In this document: in pieces, positions 29,246 through 42,298 of the stretch
Position numbering within the stretch: the first letter of the stretch is position 1
How the letters are laid out: each line of letters starts with the position of its first letter
Source: Torreya grandis
Taxonomy: Eukaryota; Streptophyta; Pinopsida; Cupressales; Taxaceae
Assembly: GCA_037957365.1 (NCBI GenBank)
Contig: JARHVA010000639.1
Location: 1,136,501-1,200,500 of the forward strand
DNA: 64,000 bases
Direction of reading: 5' to 3'
Made by a program: the position numbers and the translations under genes
Notes under the pieces: model-generated
The model's input: the letters and a program-made list of their open reading frames with translations, nothing else
Told to the model about the DNA's origin: nothing
Database searches by the model: none

Positions 29246-29256
29246 TCCTTCCCTAC
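29246..29256 (-). other. Polypurine tract of the Tekay element
   Basis: gtagggaagga on the minus strand directly abuts the TG of the 3' LTR. This is the plus-strand priming site for reverse transcription. Confidence 0.75.
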
Positions 29257-29399
29257 TTGGAAGAGACATCATCCTGATGTCTTATTACACAACAAAATAA
29301 TAAGGTATCAATCAACCACCAATAAGTATCAAAGTATCATAAAATAATAACAATAACTCAAAGTATCATAATCTATGCATGAATAAGAAATCTATGTTA

Positions 29400-30560
29400 T
29401 ATCCTCAAATGAGGAGAAGATCTATACATATCCTCCACATCCTCTCATGTGGCACTATCTTTTGAATACTAATCCCACTAGACCTTAGATTGTACCACAT
29501 TTCTACTTTGCAACTTAATGTTGCACCTCTCCAATATTTGAGTGGGCTCCACTAGAACCACTCCTAGATCCTAAACTTTTAAATCACAACAATCAATAAT
29601 ATGTGACACATCAAGATGATAAAGATTAAACAAAGAGACATGAAAAACATTATGGATTTTGGCAAGTGCAGGTGGTAGAGCAAGTCTATATGCTAGAAGA
29701 TTGATCACTTTCAAGACATCAAATGGTCCTAAAAAATGAGTAAGTTTGGATTCTTTACCAAATGAAATTGAAATCTTCTGAGGTTTGATCCTCAAGAAGA
29801 ATTTGTCACCAACTAAAAACTATCTAGGCATCCTATTTCTATCTATATAACTCTTTTGATGATCTGAAGCTTGATTCAAGTTTTTTTGGATCAACTTCAT
29901 CTGATCATCCATTTCCATTAACATATTAGGACCAATCATTATTCTATCCTTGACCTTATCCCAACTGATAGGTGTTTGACACGTACACCCATAAAGAGAT
30001 TTTAATAGTGCCATTCTCAAAGATGCATAGTATGAATTGTTGTATGCAAACTCTACCAATGGAAGATACTCCTATTTATACTGATGATCCATACAATACA
30101 TTCTGAGAAGATCTTCTACAACTTGATTGACTCTTTCTATCTGACCATCCATTTGAGGATGATATGCTGAACTAAAATTCAACTTTGTGTCCAAACCTGA
30201 ATTAAGAGTTATCCAAAATTTAGATGTCATGCGAGTGTCTCGATCTAAAATGATCTTCTTAGGCACTCCATGCAATCAAAAAATATCTTGAACAAACTTC
30301 TTAGCTAAAACCATAGAACCATCTAAAAGATTTATTGGAATAAAATGTGCTACCTTTGTTGACTTGTCCACGACTACTAAAATGACATCATGCCTATTCT
30401 TAGACATGGGTAACCCCTGAATAAAATCCATGCTTATTACTTACCACTTATGCTCAAGAACATTGTGTCGGTACAACAATCTTATTAGATGCACATTCTT
30501 AGCGTTAATTCATTGGCATTCCAAACATCAAGCCACAAATTCCATCACATCTTTCTTCAG
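29400..30560 (-). pseudogene. Tekay integrase with C-terminal chromodomain-like tail
   Basis: Role: inserts element DNA into the genome. In reading order there is VVVDKSTKVAHFIP (first catalytic Asp, about 30365), then GVPKKIILDRDTRMTSKFW (second Asp, about 30245) and SAYHPQMDGQIERVNQVVED (catalytic Glu, about 30150). After these come WAEFAYNNSY-type sequence (30059-29960, initial Trp now altered) and YRLALPPALAKIHNVFHVS (about 29690-29630). The tail reads EPTQILERCNIKLQSRNVVQ and ends near 29410 with AT(stop)EDVEDM where the chromodomain normally has ATWE. At least five stops or frame changes disrupt it, several of them Trp-to-stop. The chromodomain-like end is what points to a chromovirus. 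Confidence 0.85.
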
Positions 30561-30821
30561 TCTAGGCCAAAAGTATAAAGGTCTCAAAACTTTGAGAATC
30601 TTGGTCACTTTAGGGTGCCTTGAATAAGGTGCAATGTGGATCTCCTCAAGCACCAAATTCCTCAACTATCTTGAGTTAGGAATATACATCATTCCATGAA
30701 ATCTCAAAAGTCCATCTGACTCAATCACATAACCATCAAACCTATGATGTAAGGGGTCTACTTCCAAATCTTGTTTTACTCTTTCATAATGCTCAACCCC
30801 TTGAAGATTATAAATTACTTT

Positions 30822-31058
30822 CTAATTCAAATTGGATCTCATTGTAACCATGGTAGCCAAATTTCTTCTTCTACTAAGAGCATCAGCTACTCTATTCTCT
30901 TTTCCTTTTATATACTCAATTCCAAAGTCAAACTCACTAAGGAATTCTAACGACCTTCTTTGTCGTGCATTAAGGTTAGGTTGAGTAAATATATACTTGA
31001 TCCTTAAATGATCTGTCTTCAACTCAAAGGGCTTACCTAGAAGGTAATTTCTCCACAT
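30822..31058 (-). pseudogene. Tekay RNase H fragment
   Basis: A 78-codon open stretch reads FELKTDHLRIKYIFTQPNLN, then RRSLEFLSEFDFGIEYIKGK and ENRVADALSRR. This is the C-terminal part of the Ty3/gypsy RNase H. RNase H degrades the RNA strand during reverse transcription. The N-terminal half (31060-31300) is broken by stops (a TGA/TAG-containing frame). Confidence 0.85.
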
Positions 31059-31439
31059 CTGAAGTGTATGAACTATGGTGGCTAATTCAAGATCATGTGG
31101 TACATAGTTAAATTCATGTTGATTTAACTTTCTTGACTAATATGCAACCACTTGCTCATTCTGCATCAACATTCCTCCTACTTATTCTCCTAAAGCATAA
31201 ATTATAACTATAAAGTGATCATTAGAATCTTTTATGGTCAAGATAGGAGTAGTTGTGATCTTTTCCTTCAGCACTTGGAAACCTTGCTCACACCTTTCTG
31301 TCCATTCAAACTTCTTACACTTCTTTTATATTGAGGTAATCAGTGCTGCTATAGTTGAGAAACCTTCCATAAAATTTCTATAGTATCCCACAATTACCAT
31401 AAAACTTTTGACTTCTATCACACTCTGAGGTGTAAGCCA

Positions 31440-32092
31440 TTCCATTATCCCTTTGATCTTCTCAAGATCAACTGCAATCCCTTCTACCTAGATCACATGA
31501 CCAAGATAGTGCACTTTATCTTGAAAGAATGTACACTTAGATAGGTTACCATAAATATTTTGATCTCTCAAGCATTGTAAGACTATCCTCATATGCCTTT
31601 CATGTTCTTCCATTGATTTAGAGTATATCAATATGCCATCAAGGAAGATCAACAAAAAATCATCTAAACAATCTCTAAAAATATTGTTCATCAAATTCAT
31701 GAAGGCTACTAGAGCATTAATCAACCCAAATGATACTATTGTGAACTTGTAGTGACCATATCGAGTCCTAAAAATTGTTTTAGATAAGTCCTCATCCTTA
31801 ATACACTAGGTCTAATGAACCCTTGATTTAGCAACTCCTTCGATTGTGCCTTAAGCTCATATAGTTCTATAGTAGTCATCATATAGGGTGCCTTCAATTG
31901 AGGCTCAGTCCTTGGTAGAAATTTAATTGAGAAGTCAAATTCTCTCTTCGGTGCTAACTCTATCAACTCAATAGGGAATACATCTCTGAAATATTTAAGG
32001 ATTGGGTAGTCATTGAATACTAGTTTTTCTTTTTTAAGGTCTTTTACTTGGATGACATAAATGGCACACCCTTTCCTCTTAGATTTCTTCAA
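31440..32092 (-). pseudogene. Tekay reverse transcriptase, internally deleted
   Basis: The start is clear: LAPKREFDFSIKFLPRTEPQ, then LLNQGFIRPSV (to about 31801). The sequence jumps from there into RTRYGHYKF-like sequence, so about 70 residues including the first catalytic Asp region are missing. After a frame change it continues NALVAFMNLMNNIFRDCLDD. The catalytic YxDD box has become FLDG (31635-31646). The end reads SKCTFFQDKVHYLGHVI. The deletion and the lost Asp each inactivate the polymerase. Confidence 0.9.
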
Positions 32093-32389
32093 TTACATAG
32101 CTAAGATTTATCTAATATCTAAAGGTTTATTAGAACCATTAATCTCCACTTGATTTCCTAAGACATTCAAACATCTAACAACTTTGTCTTCACAACTTAC
32201 TAGAGATTTATGTTCAGTTAATCAATTGATTCTCAGAATTACATCACAATACCTTAAAGGTGCTACATACAAATCAACTTGCATCTAAAAAATAGAAATA
32301 TCTAACTCACTGAATGCTAGACATGAGTCTACTCTCTTTTCTGCTCTATTGCCATAGTGTACCATCCAAGAATTTTTCATATTCCTAGG

Positions 32390-32530
32390 TCTAATTGATA
32401 ACTTAGATACTACTCTAGGATCTATAAAACATTCTATGGCACCAATATAAATTAAAATAGAAACTAGTCTATAGAGCTTACCTTGATATTGAATAATTAA
32501 TACTTGAAATTTAGCTTGTCAATTCTCCAC
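32390..32530 (-). pseudogene. Tekay protease fragment
   Basis: The minus strand reads LIYIGAIECFIDPRVVSKL where related elements have a D-S-G-A-T active site. Asp and Ser have been replaced (Y, I), so the protease is inactive. It lies between the gag zinc knuckle and reverse transcriptase as expected. Confidence 0.6.
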
Positions 32531-32599
32531 TATGGTATGAATATGATGTTATGGTGCTCCTTGCTGATTTCTATTTCCTCTTCCAACTTATCTTTATGG

Positions 32600-33691
32600 A
32601 CATGAATTTACATAATGCTCTCCTCCATAAATGTAGCATCCACCCTTACATACTTTTTGTCCTTTAGTTTTTTCCCTCTAGTTGTTGTTTCTATTGTGCC
32701 ACCTATTTTATTGCCTTCACGTTGGTTTCCACCATCTTCATCCTAAGAGTTATTACCTCTCTTCAAATTTATGATCAGTCGATTGCCATTACCTTGATTA
32801 TTATTTTAATTATAATTACATTGATAGTTATGCTGATTGTTTTGAGGTATATTATTGGTAAACTTCACATCTCTCTACTTACGGTAACTAGCTACTTGTT
32901 GTCACTTATGCTCTTGTTTAATTACTTTTTCAAAAATGACATCCATAGTGAGTGGGTTATGAATGTCTATCTCTGCTCCAATCTGGGACTTAAGCCTAAT
33001 ATAAACTTTCTAATCTAAAATACCTCATTTATCTAATACTATGGAACATACTTAAGTAGATGCGATAACCTCTCCCAATAACTAGTTATGCACATACCTC
33101 CTTGAACCAAATTCTGAAACTCCATCATCTTTTGATTAAAGAAGAGCTATGGTAACCATCTTTTTTTAAAAATTTGTAAGAAAATATTTTAAGTTATTTC
33201 ACCAGGTAACAACTTATTATCTTCCTTTTCATTGCTCCACCATGTTGTTACTTCACCAGTCAACTGATATGATCCCCACATTTCCTTCATGTGATCTGAA
33301 AGGTTTTAGATCCTAAAGTATTTTTCCATTTCTATGATCCATGATTCAACTCCACCTCCAATTATTCCATCAAATTTAGGTTGTGATACCTTATTGAGGT
33401 CCTTTCCCAACTCCTCTACAATCCTTACTTTATTTTTAGCATTAACCCCAACCTTAAGAACTTGAACTTCCATCCTTGGATTCTCATTTGCATTATCACC
33501 TCTTGGGTTCTCACTAGCATTCTACCCCCTCTGATTTCTTGCTCAAGGGCAGTCATTCTAGTATCTTGTTGAGTCAAGAGAGCAAAAATACGGTCCAATA
33601 TTTCATCTTGATTATTATTAGCACCTCCACAATTTATTCCATTTTGACCACATCCTAATCCTTCACCATGATCAATATTTTTAGTATTCAT
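32600..33691 (-). pseudogene. Tekay gag
   Basis: The frame starts at ATG 33691 with a Gly/Asn-rich N-terminus (GQNGINCGGANNNQDEILDR) and a short helical stretch (LLTQQDTRMTALEQEIRG). It then passes through frame changes and stops, and ends with a single CCHC-type zinc knuckle at 32600-32638. The knuckle reads CYIYGGEHYVNSC, with the second Cys changed to Tyr. Gag would form the virus-like particle. The start lies 73 bp from the primer site, a normal leader length. Confidence 0.75.
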
Positions 33692-33763
33692 GATGAATAA
33701 TATGCATCAAGTTGGCAACTTAGCATAACAGTCCCAAAAGGAGGCCCTAGTGTTCAACCTAGA

Positions 33764-33775
33764 GCTCTGATACCA
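33764..33775 (-). other. Primer-binding site of the Tekay element (initiator Met tRNA)
   Basis: The minus strand reads tggtatcagagc, an exact match to the standard plant initiator-Met primer site, three bases from the LTR end. Confidence 0.95.
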
Positions 33776-33780
33776 AAATG

Positions 33781-36233
<2,453 letters not shown>

Positions 36234-36570
36234 TTTGCTAAATAAAATATTTATTTATTTCAATGACAGCTTGTTTTGATCTAAACCTTTAAAACATAGT
36301 AACTAGGTAATTCTCAAAAAGAGGAAGCCATCTCTGATAATCCACATTCAACATCCTAGCCTAAAAGTAACCCAATCACATTCTTAGATAAAATATACTA
36401 TTTTTTCTAAGAAATATATATTAAGAAAATTAAAAAAATAAAGAGAAAATATCGACCCATTTTACCTATAAATTGACTGTAATTCCCTCTTTTTCTAAGC
36501 AACAATCATGAAAACACTTATTTATAATACAATTAAAAAAAGAACATCATTCATTTATTTATTTATACAA

Positions 36571-36666
36571 TTTATTATAATGTCTATATTATGGTTATGG
36601 TCTTTTAATATGTGTGTGTGTGTGTGTGTGTATAGACCATAACCAGAATATAGACATTATAATAAA
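36571..36666. repeat. Perfect-looking hairpin, 32-bp arms around (GT)n
   Basis: tttattataatgtctatatt (36571 on) reappears in reverse complement at 36635-36666, differing at about one position. A (GT)n tract forms the loop. The 3' LTR shows only the left arm, so the right arm was added later. Confidence 0.8.
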
Positions 36667-36795
36667 AATAAAAATAAATGTTAAATTATTTTCATTCAAT
36701 AATGTCTCCCAATTTTAACATTTAAAGAGAATTGTTTTATTCTTTTTAACAGTTATATGCAATCTTAAATCAAAAAAATAAAAACAAGAAGGATA

Positions 36796-36839
<44 letters not shown>

Positions 36840-37001
36840 ATAACCATAATATAGACATTATAATAAAAATAAAAATAAATGTTAAATTATTTTCATTCAA
36901 TAATGTCTCCCAATTTTAACATTCAAAGAGAATTGTTTTATTCTTTTTAACAGTTATATGCAATATTAAATCAAGAAAATAAAAACAAGAAGGATACCCA
37001 G
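36636..37001. repeat. Tandem duplication of about 165 bp joined through (TA)n
   Basis: Sequence from accataaccagaatatagac (36636) through aacaagaaggatacc (36797) is repeated at 36838-37001 after a TA tract (36798-36837). The copies are almost identical. The 3' LTR has one copy. Confidence 0.9.
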
Positions 37002-37554
37002 GGATATTTTCTTGCCAAAAGGTCAATTTCCTTACTAGTGTTGTTGATCCTCCTTCTCTTTATCGCTGGTAAAAAAAGAAAATCATGTTCTCCTTTGCTA
37101 AACTACGAATATATTTGAAACATTTCTCGATTTTGTTCTCCTCCTTTTGTATCTTTTTAGAACAATTTATAGTTTTAAATTTCATTGAGAAATGACAAAG
37201 TTATTTCTATTTTTTATCTGTAATTGCTAAAAAAATGTGATGGATGTCTTTTCCTTTTTACCATCCCCTATTTATTTCTAAATCTCTGCTATTATTGTTA
37301 TTTTTAAAATTAGTTTTAGCTTATTTTTTTTATTAATGGGGTTTTGTTCGAGTTTGCATGAGAAAAAAACTTATATACATACAATTTAATAAGCTTATTT
37401 ATTACATGTTGTTGCATGACAGGATTATAATTCTTTTATTTCTTATAATTAAATTTATAATTATAATATGTATTATTAATATAGTTTATTTATTTTTTTG
37501 AAATAAAATATTCACTTAAATCACACAAAAAATATTTAAAATAATATATATATA

Positions 37555-37638
37555 GCAATTTAAATTTATAATTATAGTAAGTCTAATTTAGATATGGTCA
37601 TCCATATTTAAATAGATAATAAATAATTATATATGATT

Positions 37639-37681
<43 letters not shown>

Positions 37682-37816
37682 ATTTAAATTTATAAATGTA
37701 GTAAGTCTAATTTAGATATGGTCATCCATATTTAAATAGATAATAAATAATTATTTATGATTATATTATATATATATATATATTTATAAATGTAGTAAGT
37801 CTAATTTAGATATGGT
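37555..37816. repeat. TA-linked triplication in the Tekay 5' LTR
   Basis: A unit of about 90 bp (gcaatttaaatttataatta and on) begins at 37555 and 37679, with a partial third copy at 37782-37816, separated by (TA)n tracts. The solo LTR is inserted in the third copy. Confidence 0.85.
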
Positions 37817-39177
37817 TGTTTCTGCTCATTTTTGCTATTTACATTCAGAAGAAGGAAGAAACTAAAGATGATGGTCAGGGGTTAAATGATACCTGGATTA
37901 AGTTGCACACCATTTCCAGACATTGTAGGAGCTCCTCTTTGGCTGTGGAGGAAGACACCTGTAGATAAGAAAGACTTAAACAAAGAAAATGTTAGATAGA
38001 TATATAGTGGACTGCCAAGCACATGCTTGGTCCCAGAAGTGCAAAGACTTTCTTGAGGGATGACAGTCCACTTATTTGACAAAAAGAGTGTTGCTAGAAA
38101 GAGAAATGATGAAAGACTAATAAATAGAAAGTAGACAACATGTATCTGTTCTCTATAGTCAGTCTCTCACAGTCGCCGATGTCGGTTAGTCTGTCGTCAT
38201 CGGTTGGTCAATGTTGCCAATGTCGGTAGGGGCAATGGGCCTTGGACGGGTCTGAGGGTTATGCCTATGGTCAAAAAAGGAGTCTGGGAGTTAAAAAGGA
38301 CTATGCAGGGTTGTAGGGAAGTCAATAAGGTCTTAAGAGGGACAAAGGTGGAGGGTAGGTTGTCAAAAGGGGTAAGGTTAAGAAGAATCTTTTCAACCTC
38401 TCCAGGAAGAAAGTCGAGTCTGGTTGATAGTATTTAGAAATAGTAAATAGAAACTAATTACTAATGTATTCTAAATAACTGAGATGAAAGGTAGAAGAAT
38501 ACTTAGCTCTTATCCAGAAAAGAACCAGAGGTGTTTAGAACGCTTGTTCCTGTTGTGGCTATCGTTGAGTCCTCGTGCAATGTTTCCAATCCAATGTTTA
38601 GAGTGATTTCTGCAGTGTCTGGACCTTGGAGAGCATTAGTTGAAGTCTGATGCTTGGTCTCAGAGTACCGTCGATGTCCAAGAGTCCGGAGGTGAGAGAA
38701 AGAGAGAGAGAGTCAAGAGGCAATCGATTCGAGAGTCCAAGACCCTGAGATTCATGATTCGTGATTCGTGATTAGCCGTTTTGGGGGTTAGAACTCGATT
38801 TAAGTAAAATGACATCAGCGATCCCGCTGGCATCAGTCGACAATTGACCGATGTCGGCGGCTAGAGAATGGGTAAAAGGGCTATTTTTAGCCCTTTGCCT
38901 GTTTCTCCATCCGCCGAGTGTATTTGCCGTTAGAGAATGGTCAATGGACGGGGTTATTAAGCACGAGAGTTAGTTAGGAGGTTGGAATAAGTCTTAGATA
39001 GTTATGATATGAAGGACTTAGTCATAGGGTGATTCATAGGGTAGGAAATGGTCTAAGGGTGAGGTGTCCAAGGTGAGGTGTCTAGGGTGATGTCATTAAT
39101 GTAAAATAAATAGTTCATTCTAAATTAATAATGTGTGTAAGGGACCAAGGGGAGTCGACACAATTTTGGTGTCTACA
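37817..39177. mobile_element. Solo LTR, 1361 bp, inserted in the Tekay 5' LTR
   Basis: It begins tgtttctgctc and ends ggtgtctaca (TG...CA). It is flanked by a perfect 5-bp target duplication atggt (37812-37816 and 39178-39182). The other Tekay LTR keeps the empty site gatatggtcatcc near 28618. It is visibly more G+C-rich than its surroundings and has no coding frame of note. A single LTR without interior indicates loss by recombination between two LTRs. No other copy is in the window, so family and orientation are unknown. Confidence 0.8.
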
Positions 39178-39806
39178 ATGGTCATCCATATTTAAATAAA
39201 TAAGAAATATTTATTAATTATTTATGATTAAATAATATATAGCTATACATCAATTTAATAAAATATGTCATTTCAAAACATAGTTATACCATTTTAAATC
39301 TAAAACATATAGATATTAATATTCATGACTAAATCAAACATTTGAAAGGAACTTACTATCATACTTAAAATATAATATTTTCTAATTATCTAACCATCTA
39401 TCACATTTATCATCCATTTAATAATGCGTATTAAACCATTCAAAATAATGCAATATGAGACTATGTGAGTGTGTGAGTGCATAAGGGTTAACCATCCCGA
39501 CAATTCTTACCAAGTGGCTAGAACATCTCTACCTCAACCATGTTCTCATCTTCGATGAGTAATTCATTCATTTTCAATCAATCTCGATGTCAATAGGTTA
39601 GTGCCTCAAAAATATAGATGAATTAAAACATTATTATCATCTCGATAATATTTAATATTTAAATATTTTTTCCAATTTACAAAAATATAATTACATAATA
39701 ATTACCTTCAGAAATGTGAAATTTACTCAAATTAAAACAAGCATAGTAAATGTTTATTAATATAAAATAATTTATATAAACCATAAAAATGAGATGTGAC
39801 AAATCT

Positions 39807-39957
39807 AGACACTGGTCTTTCCTTCACAAATTCAAATATTCAAATACAAACGGTCATAGTTAACATTTGAACACTAAGCTCAAATCTCATGAAATATCAA
39901 CTTAGGATAAATCTCGCATAGTTGATCTTATTTGGATCACTCTCATATTCCCCCTTA
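39807..39957 (-). repeat. 3' LTR of element C left copy, inner segment
   Basis: Sequence after the Tekay insertion resumes agacactggtctttcc and matches 43820-43960. It ends at ctctcata beside the polypurine tract (minus strand aaggggg, about 39959-39966). Confidence 0.8.
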
Positions 39958-40665
39958 AGCACACTAAAATGCAACAACAAACTCATCCTCTACAACATAC
40001 TTCCTTCACAAACCTATAAACCAATTAGTCCTCTAAATTAACATAAACAAGAATAATTTGAGAACCATAAACCTTCAAATCTATGTGAAGCTTGATTTGA
40101 CCACCCATTTGGCCCATTCAACATATTAAGAAGCCTCATACCTCAATTTACAAATCAAACCACTTTTCTAGTAGAGCCCAAAACCTTATAATCTCCAAGC
40201 AAACAAAGTCAACATAACATCTTTTAATCAACATCCACCTCTAAAACTTCTTGCACACCTAGATACACTCATCACACACTTTTGGACCAAAATTAGAGCT
40301 TCCATACCTATGGAAACCCATACATCCTATAACCCATTTTAGGCTAATTTTCCCTTAAATAAAAAATATAGAAAAGTGAGAGCACTCAAAAAATACTCAA
40401 TTGGCACATACATACCTTCAGACCTTAAAAACACCTAGAGCACACCATAAATAAATGCACAAACCTTTTTGAGCACCAAATACTTAATGACAATTGCATC
40501 AATCTCATTAATCCACCTGGAACCACACAATCTAACTCTATACTTTAGCTCCTTCACAAACCTCTAAAACAAGCTCATGAACTTATTGCTCCCCCCTAAC
40601 CAAAGACCTTCTCTGATTAGAATTATCATCTTGAGAACACAAACATGATTCTATACTACAATGCA

Positions 40666-42231
40666 CTACAATGGTGTGTAACTAGGAGTCGCACACAACT
40701 CCTCACATCCTTGTTCCTCCTTGCTTAATTGATACTTATAGTTCTTCTTCTTCTTTAGCTTAAATATGACAAATGGTTCCTTTTCTATATCACTCTCCTT
40801 CTCTTCTAATATATAATTGATAATACATGGAGACACCTCAGATTCATGACATACCTTTTCATCTAAAGAATCTACCTTGTAGTTTGGAATCTCATTAATA
40901 GATATTGACAACTAATGTTCTTTGCATGAAACTTGCTTAACAACAACATGATGTTCACTTGGATATATACACACTTCAGAACTAGCCTCAGCCAGTACCA
41001 TGGTCTTCTCCTTGAGCTTGGTCTCTCTATTTTCAACATGAGTAGACTTTTGATTTTCCTTTTCTAATCAGACAATTAACACATTCTCTATTTCAGACTT
41101 GTCAACAAAAATTGTTAACATAAAATCTTCACTTTGCTTTATTTTTGATTCTTTTTCTACCTTGGAAAATAATCCATCAAGACTTTTGGAATCAAAAAAG
41201 TTAGTCTCCTTAGTCTTTATTACCTCAGGTCTCCATACCAAAGTTTTACTCTTCTTGTTTTTTTCAGCCATCTTACCTACTTCATTCTTGAGCTTATCCT
41301 GATTTGCAACATAGCCTTCTAGAGCAACTTTATTATCAACCTTATGACTAGAAGAATTGGCAATGATTACCTTTGGTTTCCGTACATAAGTCTATCCTTT
41401 CTCAAACCTTCTAAGATCTCTATATCCTTTGACATACTTTGAATACATATTAACATGATTTGGACATAATCTAGCAATATATACACTCTTATGACAACTA
41501 AAACAAATAACATCATTCAAAATACCTCTTGATTGGTTTGAGTTATGATTTGTGCAAGAACAATTGATCCTTCTTACAAGGCTCCATGAGGATACATTCT
41601 TGATTGAATTTATTTTACATTACTTATATTTATAACCATACTTATTACATGTATAACAATGACCATGAAATAAACTAGCATACCTTGCAGCATTAGGTTG
41701 TCTAGTTGACCTTCTAACATTGCTCTTCAAGTTTGATTTATTCTTCAATTGCTTAGGCTTCTCATACTTCCTTTCCATCTCATCCAAATTGACTATAACA
41801 AGCTCATGCTCACTTTTTAATGACTTCATTTCAAACTTCATCTTATTTCACTCGTCTTCTTTTGCTTTTAGATTCACATTTGTAGTCCTTAACTGATCTT
41901 CAAAAATATTGATCTTCTCTTCATCCTTTTTGACCTTGTTGGCCATTTATTTCAATCTATATGCTTGTACTTCAATAGACTTGATCTATTCTTGATACTT
42001 CATTTCTTCTTTGATGTCATCTTCTTTAATGTTATGGCAAGATTCTTTATCAAACATGATGTCCTTTTCTTTTGAACATAAACTTGTCTTGGAGTCTACT
42101 AGTTGAAACTTGAGATCATTGATAGCATTCTCATCCTTTTTTGCATCTTTATTAAAAGTAAATATCTATTCTTCAAGTGCCTTGATCATAGCCTTCCAGT
42201 GTTTATTTTCTTTCTTCAATCACTTAGCCAT
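40666..42231 (-). pseudogene. Element C gag-like protein, left copy (coiled coil plus CCHC knuckles)
   Basis: The frame starts at ATG 42231, but codon 4 is TGA (MAK-stop-LKKEN), a defect shared with the right copy. With stops read through it is about 520 codons. The first 200 residues are rich in Lys, Glu and Leu, with heptad-like spacing suggesting a coiled coil. Next is a zinc-knuckle motif CYTCNKYGYKYK (His changed to Tyr, about 41625-41665), then ICFSCHKSVYIARLCPN (about 41450-41500). The C-terminal half is charged and poorly conserved, with segments such as TLVWRPEVIKTKETNF and INEIPNYKVDSLDEKVCHES, ending ELCATPSYTPL at 40666. No protease or pol domains follow. The knuckles indicate RNA binding; I do not recognise the rest. 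Confidence 0.65.
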
Positions 42232-42282
42232 ATTTTTACCTATTTAAGATCACCTTCAAACTATTAGGCTTTCTCCAAAGGA

Positions 42283-42297
42283 CCTACTCTGATACCA
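42283..42297 (-). other. Primer-binding site of element C, left copy
   Basis: tggtatcagagtagg on the minus strand, one base from the LTR end (ctctaaca). It matches the initiator Met tRNA pattern over its first 11 bases. Confidence 0.85.
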
Positions 42298-42298
42298 T

